From Nannochloropsis oceanica (taxonomy: Eukaryota > Sar > Eustigmatophyceae > Eustigmatales > Monodopsidaceae): 64,000 nucleotides of DNA. The notes under the pieces were generated by a model that was given only the letters and a program-made list of their open reading frames with translations, was not told where the DNA came from and did no database searches. A program made the translations under genes and the position numbers. How positions within the stretch are numbered: the first letter of the stretch is position 1; each line of letters begins with the position of its first letter. The DNA lies in assembly GCA_004519485.1 (NCBI GenBank), contig CP038133.1, forward strand, positions 744,001-808,000, in the 5' to 3' direction. Shown piece by piece: positions 21,224 through 35,105 of the stretch.

Positions 21224-21697
21224 GAGGAGGAGGAAGAGGAGCGGGAGGAGGACGTCGATCGACAGCCATTGATGGACCTTCAGGCCTTCGCTGGAATGGT
21301 CTATGAGCGCCTTCAACCAATGTTAGGGTGCCACTCCTTCTCCATGCGTCAATTCCAGTACGAGTCCCCCGATCGTGCCTGCTTTCTAGTCCGCACGACG
21401 CAAGGAAGAAAAGTTACTGCTGGTGCTGCGGTTGGCGGCACTGTGGGGGGAGGCCATGGCAATCATCAGCATCACCAGCATTACCTGTGGTTGTTGTCGA
21501 GGCAAGCGGAAGGTCAGTTGAAGGACTGCTGGATGACTGACGCCATCGTCTCGGCGGAGCACGGGTTGCTGAGTTTTTTAAACCTTCCCTTATGTGCTGA
21601 GGATAGGGGTGGAAGAGGGATGGGGGGGCGGGGGGCACAGGCTGGTGGAGTGTGGTTGCAGCAGTGCGCGGCCGGTGGGGCTGATGGCGTGGAGTAG
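20495..21697 (+). CDS. F-box/LRR protein with conserved C-terminal domain (DUF4864-like)
   Basis: Single exon, 400 aa. Residues about 35-75 resemble an F-box (LLLTQLNDDLLGRVFKMAGKW), followed by cysteine-type leucine-rich repeats to about 165 (LRTLDLSGCAVLDDELLRHL, LTHLSVNYCAQLT, ALRGCWRLL). From about 170 comes a second conserved region: VLELQLLALQQND, HFEFASPANR, then FAGMVYERLQPML, RTTQGRKVT, YLWLLSRQ and DCWMTDAIV. This order (QLxALQ, FASPxNR, CWMTD) is that of the DUF4864-type domain seen alone or behind F-box/LRR regions in plants and algae; the name is from memory. The domain is split by a 60-residue insert with poly-Gln (about 227-244) and poly-Glu. Likely an SCF substrate adaptor; the C-terminal domain's role is unknown. 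Confidence 0.82.
21172..21240. repeat. CAG/GAG triplet repeat in coding sequence
   Basis: CAACAGCAG...CAGCAG then GAGGAGGAG, coding for adjoining poly-Gln and poly-Glu tracts in the F-box gene. Confidence 0.9.
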
Positions 21698-22143
21698 GGG
21701 CAGCCGTAGAGTAAATTGATTCGTGTGACGGAATCGTGAAAGAAAAATAGGGACGGTAGAGAAGAAACGATTTCAATGAAATAAATTTTGATCGAATGAG
21801 GGGATGGTAGAGTAAATTTTGACGAAGGGAGGGGAGGTCGGGGATCCGGTTGAGCGTACGTTCCGCAATTTTGGAGAATTAGAAGCTAGCGGTTCAGGTG
21901 AAAACAAAGAAAGACATGCCGTTGTAGCTATCTACTGTGAATATAAGCTGCTCTTAAGGGTGGTGATGTAGGTCAGCGCGTTAAATGTACGGTGATTTCT
22001 TTCTCTTCTTGTGCGCAACCTGATGCACGCAAGTCGAGGCTGGAAGAGGAGATCTCTTTTGTCCCACCGTCCAAGGACTCCACGCGATCTTATGTCTCTG
22101 ATCATGACATATAACCCTAATACAATATAAATGCAGACAGGAG
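21698..22143. other. Intergenic region between two plus-strand genes
   Basis: About 446 bases, AT-richer than the genes. Probably the F-box gene 3' UTR and the promoter of the methyltransferase gene. No gene seen. Confidence 0.45.
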
Positions 22144-23151
22144 ATGGAGGACGGCGTCGTCGATGAGCGGCAAAGGCACCAAAAGGAGGACGAATGCAAC
22201 CCATCGCCTCCTCCGTCCACCACCCTGAAGCATGTTTTCTTGGGACAGGCGCTAGCGATCGAAACACGATGGGATGTCGGCATTGGGGGCGGCGTTTGGA
22301 CAACAGGTTTGCTGGTCTGTGAGTACTTTGAGCGGCATGCGGCTTTCTTCACCGGGGTTTTTCGGGGCAAGGGCATCATGTGAGTAGTCTTGTATGAGGA
22401 GATCGACATTCCTGCGTGAGGTTGAGAATGAGAAACACGGCAGGCACAAGAGAAATCATGGACGGAACAAAGGAGGGTGATTAAGGAAGGATGTTGTTGA
22501 GTTGATTCACGAGAGTCATGTGTGCTCTCCTGTCGTGCCAATACAACTTTTTTCTCTCAATATACCCTTCCTCACACACTCACTTCTCCCCTTCCTAAAC
22601 TCACACCCCACAGCGAAATCGGCTCTGGTACTGGCCTAGTGGGACTTTCTCTGGCCAGCAATTCCCAGTTTCAACCGTGCCAAGTAGTGGTAACCGATCA
22701 AAAAGACCACCTGGGGCTCATCCAACGTAACGTGGATGTCAACGCGACCAAGCTCCATGCCCCACTGCTTGTGCAGGAGTTCGACTGGTTAAGAAAGAAG
22801 GAGGAAGGGGAAAACGTGGCATTGCTCTCCTCCTCCCCTTTTGACGTGATCGTTGGGACAGATGTTGCATATTGCAAGGAACTCTACGCGCCGGTCGTGC
22901 ATGCTTTGGAGCAAGTCGCGGGGCCAGAAAGCTTAATTTTATTGGGCGTCACACGCACAGACACAGGGCCTTTGTTTTTCCAGTTATTGCACAATGCGGG
23001 ATTTGATTACTGCCTGATGCCCACGGCGGTGGGGGATGGAGGGGAGGGGAGTTGTGTGGAGGCCGGGGGGTTCGCGTTGTTGAGCGTGGTTAGGCGGCGA
23101 GGACGAGGGGAGAAGGAAGTAGGAAAAGATTACTACAATTGTATGATTTAA
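22144..23151 (+). CDS. Family-16 (METTL21-like) lysine methyltransferase
   Basis: Exons 22144-22379 and 22614-23151 join inside an Ile codon to 257 aa. Class I SAM-dependent fold: the pre-motif WDVGIGGGVWTTGLLVCEYF at about residues 53-72 matches the W..G..vW.ag..L..yl block of this family, motif I is EIGSGTGLVG at about 80-89, acidic motif II VVVTDQKD at about 103-110, and the post-I strand DVIVGTDVAY takes the place of the DxxY motif of METTL21-type enzymes, followed by LILLGVTRTDT. These enzymes methylate lysines on chaperones and translation factors; the substrate cannot be read from the sequence. The N-terminal 20 residues are charged and probably disordered. Loop 3' of GDGGEGSC is Gly-rich. 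Confidence 0.88.
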
Positions 23152-23550
23152 TGACTCAACAGAATGGATAGAAAAAAAGGTGAAAGAAGGAAAGCAAAGT
23201 ACTGACCCAGCGACAAAAGTTTCGTTTGTAGAAGTTTCGTTGAAGTTAGGATACAGGGGGGCTGAATAGCTTTGCTTTGTACTTGAAGTCTCCCTGACCT
23301 TTGCTATACCCTTGTTCTTACTCGTCTTCGTCTTTATCTTCTATTTCTTGTATAACACCGTCTTGCACCCTTTGTCTTCATCTTCTTGTCCTGTATCCCA
23401 CTCATTTTCTCAACCACGCAATTTTCTCTCCATCAACCTATCCATCTTTCTTGCCAGGCAAAACCCGATGCCCTCCCTCTCCTCTTAAGACATCCCGCCT
23501 CTCTTAACGTCATTCTCCTCCTCTCCGTTTACCTTCCTCCCCGTCCCCCT
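23152..23550. other. Convergent 3' flanks
   Basis: About 400 pyrimidine-rich bases between the stops of the methyltransferase and the phosphatase. No gene seen. Confidence 0.45.
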
Positions 23551-24954
23551 TCATGCCCCACACAGCAACACCGCCGTATCGCCGAACCTGTTCTCCTCGT
23601 ACTTGGCCAGATCAACTGTCACCCTCCCTCCCCTGTGCTCCCTTTCCCATTCGATCAATTGGGCCATAAACCCGAGGTTAGGCGCAACAATCGCCCGCCG
23701 ACTCCTCGCATACGTCAGCGCGTCCAACAGAGACATTTTGGGGTTGTGAAACATCAAATAAGCAACAACCACGGCCCCTGACCGACTCATACCTTTCTTG
23801 CAATGAACGAGGCAAACCCCCCCTTCGTCCTTGGCGAGATCAATAGTGGCAAAGGCACGCGGAAGATCCGGAAGGATTGGCTGGGTTATGTCATCGCTCC
23901 AATTGAGCTTAATGTAACATAGATCTATGAGGAGGGAGAGAGGGAGGTGGGGAGGAAGGGAGGGATCAAGACCAGGGATGAGGAGAGGTGATATGTCAAT
24001 CAAGGGAGGAAACCCCATGGAGGGAGGATGGCAAAATACATAATGGAAACTCGCAGGAATAATCACGCAAATCACTCTGGCCCACGGCCAAGCGGATCAA
24101 CCCACAGACTCAATCACATTCACCCACCCCCTACACGTACCCCCTAACGTCTCCTTTCCCTCCGTCGTGGCATTCACCACACTCTTCACATTCAACTGCC
24201 GCAACACCGTCAAGTTGTCACTGACTTCATCCCCGCCTATCAGAACATGTCCCAATATCGTGCTCAGGTGAAAATGAGAATCCGTCGAGATCGCCAGCGG
24301 CCGCGGCCTCCTTCCCCCCCTCGCGGATATGCCACTTCCACCCCCGCTACCATCACCCCCAGTCGTGCTACTCATCGCCGCAATCTCTTGAGAGTGCGTT
24401 AATGGAGAATAGACATTAAGAAGTACGTCGTGATGAGAAGTAGGGGTCGGATTGGTCGCGGGGCGGCGCGGGCCGGACCCAAGTGTAAGAGGAGCAGAAG
24501 ATGGAGAGGCGAGCCATATTTTGCCATTAAAGGGGGCGGGCAACGTCCTTTTCTTGTGAGCGATTTGGACACTTGACGTGGTCGCTATCTGTGGTAGTGG
24601 TGATGGTGGAGATGCTGCATCGCGTGGACTAAGGAGGATAGTAGCGCCTTCGGTTACGGCAGCAAGACGAGGGGAAGGGGCTTCGTCGCTACGGCAATCG
24701 TCGTCCTCGCCGCCGCCACGGGGAGTTAAATCTCCTGGGAAGGTACGGGGAGAAGGCGTAGATGGTATCACTGAGAGAAGGACAGAGCTATCTTGTCGGA
24801 CGTCCGTATTGCTAGGGGGAGCTGCAATTGGACATGCGCTTGTTGCTGCTTGAGCAGCTGTCGTCGTCGAGGAAGTCGTGGTTAAGTCACATGAGGTCTG
24901 TCCTTGCGCACGCGGGCTCGATGGCGAGATAGACTTGCTCTGGGAGCATCCCAT
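23551..24954 (-). CDS. Dual-specificity protein phosphatase with N-terminal acylation signal
   Basis: Exons 24954-24141 and 23924-23551, spliced inside an Asp codon, give 395 aa. The N-terminus MGCSQSKS is a textbook N-myristoylation signal (Gly2, Ser6) with Cys3 as a likely palmitoylation site, pointing to membrane anchoring. Residues 10-215 are Ser/Pro/Thr-rich and disordered. The DSP domain follows: HVLIGGDEVSDNLTVLRQLNVKSVVNAT, YIKLNWSDDI with the general-acid Asp, and the P-loop HCKKGMSRSG (HCxxGxSRS) near residue 310, then SLLDALTYARSRR and APNLGFMAQL. Catalysis is by the P-loop Cys on phospho-Ser/Thr/Tyr of unknown targets, perhaps MAP kinases. The domain is complete. Confidence 0.9.
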
Positions 24955-25626
24955 AGCCTATATAGTTTGTATAATAGCATAATGACGGTACAAGGTTATT
25001 AGTGCTGTTCGGCCTGGGGGTAAGAAGGATGCGCCGGTTTGGCGTGTTGTCGGAGAGGAAGGAAGTGCCTGTCTGGAATCGGAGACGCCTGGCAGGAACC
25101 ACACCGACCGCCTCCATGGTAACCACAATCACCACTTTACTCATTTGTTATGTATGTGGTGAAGTACTGGTTCGGATGAGAGGGTCAGCAGGTCGCACTA
25201 TTGTAGACTCCTCCCGTCCTCCGGCGACCACGCGACACCTCCCATCTGTTTCTTCCCTCTCCCCCTTTTTTTCTTACAATTAGCGTGCTCTGTCCTCCGA
25301 GTACTGCTGCTACAAAAAATAGTCATACGTGTTTCCGTCGGTCTTAGAACCAGTGCGTTCATAGACAAGCAGTAAAGGCGGGGGATGTCGACTCCGGCGT
25401 CCACGCCATTGCATGAAAAATAATTTTGAATATGGCCCCAACGGTTTACGTACATACCCCTTTTTAAGCAAGAGCCCCATAAAGCTTTATTTCTCGTCAA
25501 TTTATAACAATGTCACTTTATTAATTGAGTTTGTGTCAATCTGTCCTCTCACTCACATGCGAGACGATCCACACGACCTCCTTTGATTCTCCACACTTAA
25601 CCGCTACCTATAGCAACTGATCATTT
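24955..25626. other. Intergenic region upstream of the phosphatase, downstream of the acyltransferase
   Basis: About 670 bases between two minus-strand genes. Contains the phosphatase promoter and the acyltransferase 3' UTR; no gene seen. The short frame 25002-25283 (plus) has no motif. Confidence 0.45.
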
Positions 25627-28377
25627 CTAGCTACCCCCATCGTTTTTCGTCACCTTCGCCGCCTTCACTGCCTTTTTCGGTGGCTCCATCAATTTCAGCA
25701 TCTGTGCAGGCACCGTAACGTTGTCTCTATTCTCTGTACCTGCAGCTTTCCCAGCCACGGTCTTCTTCGCAGGCATGGCCGGTTCGAAATACAACTTTTG
25801 CAACTTCATGAAGGGCTTCTCGACCAACAGCACCACAAACAAGGCCACACCACATGAGATGGCCATCAAGCCAAAAAAACTGTTCAAAAACCCGAACAGC
25901 TCAAAGCGAATTCGCAGCGTCCTCTGAGAAATATAAAAGGTCAAGACAGTGTAATGCACTAAGTAGATACAGAAACTCAACGCGCTCAAAGGTGCCCACG
26001 CCGGGGCGGCCAGAAACTTCTGGATTAATCCTCCCTGGTTATGCCAACACAAAACAGACAGTAAACCTAGACCCAATGTCCAGGTCGGTCGCAAGAACGC
26101 AAGAATTGCCGCTTTGGTCGAGGCACTCCATCCACTTCCACACTTCGTCCCCGGCGCCGCCAAATTGCATGGAATCACATTCACTGAGCCCGAATGCGGG
26201 CCATACATTGCAATCGCCAACAATGAAAGCCCCACAACCCACAATAAATTCGCCTGGATCGACAGCAGCTTCCCATCGGGATTTGTCTGCTTTTTCTCAT
26301 ACCAGTAGTACGAAAACAGCACCCCAATCATGTAAGACGAACACCGAGTCCAGGGCCTCGAAAATCCCTCCTCGCGGTAATGATCCCCCTCTACTCCATC
26401 CCAACTGTTCGGGCTCCAATTATCCTTGATTGCTAATACATAAGTTGCAATCACACATGACAACAAACAAGCCCACACCAAATATCCCGCCCACTTCTTC
26501 CCATTAACCTTCTGGCTTCGATACAGCAAGCACAACAAAGGCACCAACAAAAAGTACTGCATATCATTAGCTAAGTACCACGAATGGCCATAACACACCT
26601 CACCTAATCGCTGGTTCCACCACGGATATACATCATTCAAATACAAAAAGTGAGACCACCAAATTCCCCTGCAGGGGCGCGTGTTGCTCTCCCACACGGT
26701 AGCGGCCAAGGGGCCTGTCGGGAGAAAAGGAAAATAAGGTCCAGAGGAATAGAATAAGTGATCGAAATTGTGGCTGGTAGGTAACGATAATACAGTGGAG
26801 AATAAATAATGATGAGCACCCTAAATAATATAAAAAGGCACCTCGATTCCTCACTCCGTCCCTTCTTTTCTCCCTCCGCACGTACCATAAGCGAGCAACG
26901 GCGCAACCTTCCAATGGAGGAAAAACGCAAAAAAGTAGGCAGGCGTGATACGGAGCCATCGATGAAAGTACATAGAGGGTACCCACTTCCACGCACTCTT
27001 TTTCGCTTCCCCCCGCGCCGATTCTTTATCGAGTTTTACCAACATGCAATAGCTGGCCAAAAAGCCCGAAATGAAGAAGAAGGTGTCCACGCTTAGAGTC
27101 CCGCTGTAGTTGAAAAAAGGCGCCGCCCACCACTTCGACAAAAGACCCTTGGGTGGAATAATATATTCGGGGTTCTGGACAAAATAGATCTGCCACAACA
27201 GTGCATGATAAAACACTACCCAGCACGCCGAAATCGCCTTCATCCCATCAAACACCGCAAATTCCCCTCCGCGGGTCTTGAGCGTGAAAACCTCGTTCCA
27301 ATTATCAGCGAAAGAGAAGGCCGCGACAGCCTTAGGACAAGGGGAGACGCTCATCACTCTAGCTACCATCCCAACCACCTCAGGCTGGGCGCCCGGAACA
27401 GGGGTAGTGGTAGCATTATTTTCGAGGCTGACACTCCTGGTCACCGTGTTTTTGTTTTTGTTCCTCCGCTTTTTGCGGGAGCGGGGGGTGGACTCCTCCA
27501 GAGGGATCTCAACCAAACTAGATGTGCCATCAGCCCCGCCCGGACTCTTTTGCACCGTCAACGCCACATTTTTCGCCCCTCTGTCGGAAGGAGACAATGC
27601 TGAGGGCGCTGAAGCTGCCACAGCCTTCTTGCCGGTGGGCGAGGAGGAGGACAAGGAAGCAGCGGCAGCAGCGGCAGCAGCGGTAGCCGCAGCACTTTTC
27701 TTATTGTGCGACCCGGTTGCATAAAGGTACTTCCACCCCGCCCCGAGCAAAGCCAAGAGACCGAAAAGGATCGTGAAGGCAATCATGGCGTAGGCCGCTG
27801 AGTTGGCCCGTTGGGCGTGCACGGCGCAGCTGACGGAGCCTTTCGAATACTGGGTGTCATTGCCAAGGAGAACGAGGACGTTGTACAATCCTTGAAAGTA
27901 ATCCCACGCTTGACGGGCATAAGCGCACTCTTGTGTGAGGTAAGGGTCCATGACGCACTTGGTCGGCACGGCACTCGCGGCTTGGACGCCGAGGTTTATC
28001 AAAGGTTTGAGGAGGGCTTTGTCATGCAGGTCTTCGGCTGAACATTGGCTGGGCACGCAGATGCCGGCCTTATCATGGGACAGGGTGCAGTAGTGTGTCT
28101 TGACCAGGCCGGACGTGTAGAGCCCCGAGTGCCGGCACAGGTCGAAGTTACCCATTGCTTCGTTGGGCATGACTGCGAACATGGGTTTTTGGTAGAGGTA
28201 ACCCACATTGATGTGGCCCGAGACGCCGTTCAGAAAGGGCAAGGACGCATTGTGTGGAGCGGCAGTCAGTCTTGTCAGCGCTGATAGACAGGCTTGGAGC
28301 TCTGCTTGGGAGGGCTGGATGGCGGCCAAGAGCAGGGCAACTATGCCTGCCAGGCGGGAAGGGTGACGATGTCCCAT
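25627..28377 (-). CDS. NRF-6 type multi-pass acyltransferase (acyltransferase-3 family)
   Basis: Exons 28377-26886 and 26714-25627, joined inside a Gly codon, give 859 aa. Residues 1-25 are a signal peptide (LAGIVALLLAAIQPSQA). A luminal NRF domain follows (about 26-200) with spaced Cys (LQACLSAL, NFDLCRHSGLY, HYCTLSHDKAGICVPSQC, TQECAYA) and Asn glycosylation sites; then one membrane segment (MIAFTILFGLLALLGAGW), a 150-residue low-complexity Ala/Ser/Lys linker, and the acyltransferase-3 domain with ten or so membrane segments starting FAVFDGMKAISACWVVFYHALL and including the usual FFFISGFL and WYLANDMQYFLLVPL. The arrangement is that of C. elegans NRF-6 and insect relatives, which act in lipid or xenobiotic transport or acyl transfer; the substrate is unknown. 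The C-terminus is Lys-rich (KKAVKAAKVTK). Confidence 0.92.
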
Positions 28378-29364
28378 TTCCTAAGTTCCTCGATCCGGTA
28401 TGACGATGGCGGGGGCCGTGTACGGCAAGGATTAAGGGGATGGAAGAGAATACCCTTGTGATTGTGTGTTGTGGGGTGGATGGGGGGATAAGTGTCCTGC
28501 ACGGGGTCATGCGTATGGTTATCGCACTCCTTGCTTGTGCTTCATCCAATCTCGCAGGGTGGGTGGGAAGGGGCGAGGGACTGTGTGTGGTGATCGTGCA
28601 CTTTCTTTGCCTTTGTTGGTCAATCTCAGTGACTCCTCATTTCGGTGAGAGCCCGGTGGGAGGGAGGGATGTCCAAGCGGACTTGGAAGCGGGGAAGCAT
28701 GAAGGAGCAAAGTGAGAAAACTCCTTTGTATCTCGCGACCTACGACACTAGAGGGAAGGGAGGTCGAATACACGCTGCAACATCTGAGGAGGAAGGAAAA
28801 TTGAGCAAGGAAGGTGGTAGGGGAAGACAGTTGAGCACGACGAGAAGGGTAGTGCGCCACGGACCTCAACTCTGAGGCTCCAGCTAACGCTTTTTCGAAT
28901 GGCAAACGGCTCCTCAAAATATTGCACCTTTTTTGCCCCTTGACACCATAAAGTCGTCTAGAATAAACCACAAGGAACATTCACATCAGTGTGATCGAAC
29001 TCTTGGCCAATTTACGAACAAATTCTGTGCCAGGTAAAAAAAAATGCTCACCTACCATGGCACACTTGGTCCCCCCACCTGCTCTCGCGAAGGCGCGAGT
29101 GTCGACTCCGAGTCCGCATCCCTCGCACACAATTTGTTCGGTGGGCAAACTTCTATGCATCAATGCCATAGACAAACTTTCGATTCAAAGACACATAACC
29201 ATGCTGAACCATCTAGGCATTGTGCCACAAGTGTTTTTTGATTGACCTAATCACTCTGTTCCTTCCTTCCTTCCTTCTCTCACTTATCCCAGCATCCAGT
29301 ACAATACCACAGAATTCAAGGCGCTTCCTTTCTTCCTTTCATTTAATTGCGCGCGCACGCGTTC
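28378..29364. other. Divergent intergenic region
   Basis: Nearly 1 kb between the acyltransferase start (minus) and the DRLY-motif gene (plus). No domain-bearing frame found. Promoters of both genes are expected. Confidence 0.45.
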
Positions 29365-31144
29365 ATGGACCGCCCAGAGCCCGAAGGGTCAGAGGGGTTG
29401 GGGCTTGCCGCTCCGAATCCTCCCGCCTTTGACAACCAGACGCCGCAGCAAGGGCCGCCTTCGTCCCTTGTTAAGCCCGGTGTCGCCCAAAACCATCTTC
29501 TGCTCAAGTCTGTGCCTAGTCTGACGCGTGTACCTTCTGCAGGCGGCATCCTTGATGCATTATCCTTGTTGTCTTCCCCGCGCTCCTCGCCTCGGGGGCC
29601 TCGCTCCAAATCTCCCTTGCCAGCTCGTCCAACATCTTCACCACGAAGCAATGCCACCACCATAAGCAACTCAAGCGTCGCTTGTCTGACTTTGCCTTCA
29701 CGTCTGAGCCCTACCATGCCCTCCGTATTTCGTTCCACTGGGGAGGCCTTGCCTGATAAGCTGATGATCACCAACCCATCTTCGCCCTCTGCATTCGCCT
29801 TATCCTCCCCCCCGTCTTTATCGCGAGGTCTGAGCGCCTCTCCCATGGTTGGCGACCTCCACCTAATCAAAGAAGAAGAGAACGAGGATCAAAGCGAATG
29901 CAGCCGTTCCCGTCGTTCCAGCACGGCCATTGGCAGCAGTACCAGCAGTACCAGCAGTGCCAGCAGCAGCAGCAGCAGCAGCCCCGCCGTCATCATCAGC
30001 AGTGGGACGCGGAGCGACTCCTCCTCCTGCATCTCCTTCCCTCTACCTCTGCAGATTTCATCTCTGTCCAGCGGAGAAGCAGCAGCCGTAGCCGCAGGAC
30101 GAGGGAGCACCTCCCCCAACCATAAGCAGCGGGTCGCTCATGATTCCTTCCAGGAAACCACGCAAGCGGGAGGCCTTATTTTCATCCCTCAACCCGCCCT
30201 CGCTGAAAATAATAATGGTGACCTGGACCAATGCCAGGCCTCTTTCTCTCTCATTTCCCCCCTTCTTCCCTCATCCCCCTGCTGCTCCTCCACTTCAGCC
30301 GTCCATGAAGGGCTTGTCTTTACCCCGGAAGAGAAGAAAGAGTGCTTCAAGGTAGCAGAAACCAAGAAGCAGCAGCTCGACCTGCCTAGCGATACGTTCG
30401 CCCAAAATATTCCTGAGACGATCACCGCCAATGAGGCGCCTAACGATGGGTTTAGGGCTAAGGTGGGCTTAAAGGTCGAGGAGGAGGGGGTAATTGTGCC
30501 TGAGGAGAATGGGAAGGAGGGACGGAAGAAGAGGGAGGGAGGGAAGGAAAAGTCCCAAAATGTCTGGGATCGGCTGTACAAGAGTCAAACAACCTCACCG
30601 GGGAAGAAGGAGAGGCAACAGAAAGAGCATGAAGCTCGCTTCACCTTCCAACCCGCACTTGCTACTGCTGCTGCCGCGGGTGGGAGAGAGGGAGGGCGCG
30701 GGCGACGCAGCCCTACCATAAGTCCAAAGAGCGCCACCAGCAGCAGTAGCAGTAGCAGCAGCAACAGCAGCGGCAGCGGCAGCCATAGTAAAAAGGGTGT
30801 CCATGACAGGTTGTACGCGGAGGGGAAAAACCGTTTGCAACGGTTAGAGGAACGGCTCGCGAAACCCCCACCGGGCTGTACATTCCACCCCATATTTAAT
30901 GGATCGCCCGGCGGAAGGGTTGCTGCTGCTACTGATGCTGCCGCTGCTGCTGCTAGTAAAATTACTGAAGAAGGGGAGGGGGGAAAGAATGGAGGGTCGA
31001 CCCGTGGGGAGGGGAAGTATTTGCATGGTAAGGAGAAGGTGGGGGGAATCTAAACGAAGGACATTGAAAACGTTGCGTCCTCCGAGCCTTAAATCGGAAG
31101 CAGAGAATTACGCCTTTCAACCGCAGATGAACTTGAAGAAATGA
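29365..31144 (+). CDS. Low-complexity protein with repeated DRLY...FxP motifs
   Basis: The ATG at 29365 opens 562 codons to a stop at 31051-31053. The first 350 residues are Ser/Pro-rich and disordered. Further on the motif WDRLYKSQTT...ARFTFQPAL (about residues 410-440) recurs as HDRLYAEGKNRLQRLEERL...CTFHPIF (about 480-515). This LY-plus-charged-helix-plus-TFxP repeat occurs in many protist proteins, some linked to cytoskeleton or cilia, but has no defined function. A strong donor (G|GTAAGG, 31028) and an acceptor ending at 31103 would remove 76 bases and replace the last residues by ENYAFQPQMNLKK, which adds a third FxP motif and ends at 31144 with 567 aa; I favour this form. Confidence 0.7.
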
Positions 31145-31967
31145 TTCTAAGAAAGGAAGGAAGGGTCTGAGGAAGAGAGAAAAGTATGTAAAGGGATATC
31201 AATTCTGATTTATACGTTGATGCATCTGAGACTAAGAACAAGGGGTGTTATTTTTGGTTGATAGAGAGTCACAAAGTGGAAGACGGGAAGCAGTGGAAGA
31301 AGGATGAGGAGGACAAGGAGGAGGGAAAATTTTAAAAACAGAGGGAGATCAACAACCACAACCACATCCTCAACAATTTCTAGGACAACAAACAGGGCAA
31401 ATCATAAGACCAATGCGTGTGCGAATCACATGTTTTATATTTAAATTTCAATAAATGATATAATACGATGAATTACTGGGAATATCTTCCATTTGTTCTG
31501 CTCCCACATAATATCCATCCTTCTTTTTCTTTTTCTTCTTTTTCCCATTTTTCTCTTCTTCGTGTTCCTCCTCTCTTTCAGTCTCGCCGCCTCCGCCAAT
31601 TCTTATCCCCCTCCTCCTCCATTTCTCTTCCTTCTCTCCCTGCTCCTCGTGTTCATCTTCTTCCTTTTCCTCTTCATACCTCTTCTTAGTGTGCACCTAC
31701 CAACGTTGTTAGTCGTCTATGGCCCCCATCTCCCGCCTTTCTTATTCGTTTCTCTTTCAATCCTCCCTTTGTCCCCTCTCCTAACTCCTTCAGGACTGCT
31801 AATCCAATCCGTTTGCAATTTGAAAATGCTCCTGAGATGCCTCCTCCACCTGCTACCTCCACCTAGTGCCGTCCTCTCTCGCGCTTCCCCTCCCTTTCGT
31901 GGCCACGGCCAAGGCCAGCGATTAAAAAAAAACTTTTTCTCATCTCCCTCCCTCCCTCCCTCCCTCC
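31145..31967. other. Convergent 3' flanks, low-complexity
   Basis: About 820 bases: AT-rich to 31480, then a pyrimidine-rich CTT/CCT stretch. Frames such as 31493-32002 (plus) are just polypyrimidine read-through. No gene seen. Confidence 0.5.
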
Positions 31968-34236
<2,269 letters not shown>

Positions 34237-35105
34237 TCCTCCTCACACCTATCTCGCTCCCCCTTCTCGCTGTCCTTCTCGGTGGGTGCACGCCGCGCTC
34301 CCTGCCTGCCTGTTGTGTGTGTATTCGTGCAGGATGAAGGGATGGTGAGGGGATGAGGGGGAAGGGGTAGATGAGTGGCTGATTGCAGGCACTACGGACG
34401 GAGGCCCGAGTTGAGCTCCATGTCGTGCTTCTTCAAGCCTTAGTTGGTCTTCCGAGGGCAAAACACACGCCGGCTGAGACCCTCTTCCGCCTGTAGCAGA
34501 CCAGAAGGGTGGAAAAGAGGCGTGAGATCAAATATTGCCTAGCTTTGGGCTTGCGTGGGCGGAGACAGAGTGGGTGGCGTGGACTACCAAGCCCCAAAAG
34601 TCATGGCCCGGGGAAGAAGAGGAGTCGTTATGGCCCTTAGCTAGTCGCCCGCCCTCCGCGGCGTTTGTATCACTGCATATCAGCCCTGAACGAGAAGGAG
34701 GAGAAGAGGAGTAGTGTAGAGATACCTGAGATTTATGTCCATGTGGTGAGGAGTCTGTGTGTGAATTGAGGCCATAGCCAATGAGGGCAGGACTCAATTT
34801 GACTTGGTGCCCTCGTACACAACACGGACTCGTCGGTCGAGCGATACTTGGATCAATCCTCATCATACCAATGCACATTATTGCTCGTCTCCTTGCTGAA
34901 ATTCGTTAGATTACACGGCCATCACCTATTGAACAATTAGACAGGCCTCCAGCGAACGAGCACCAGGGCTTGTCGTTTTTGGGTGGCCAGCATTTTACCG
35001 TCTCCACTCGTTCAACCGGCCAGCAGCAGCACTTAGCTTCGGGGCCTTGTTCTATTTCGACGCACTCCTAGCCTCCCACACACCACCACGCTAGCCACAC
35101 CCGTC
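34237..35105. promoter_or_regulatory. Divergent promoter region between PP1 and GET4
   Basis: About 870 bases between the two start codons. No gene is recognisable. Both promoters must lie here, and the whole region recurs inverted at 37,945-38,816. Confidence 0.45.

Noticed and set aside
31448-31696. Long purine/pyrimidine open frames (also at 32,098-33,108 and 52,600-55,600 on the opposite strand)
   Set aside because: Composition alone keeps these frames open; they are antisense to, or within introns of, recognisable genes.
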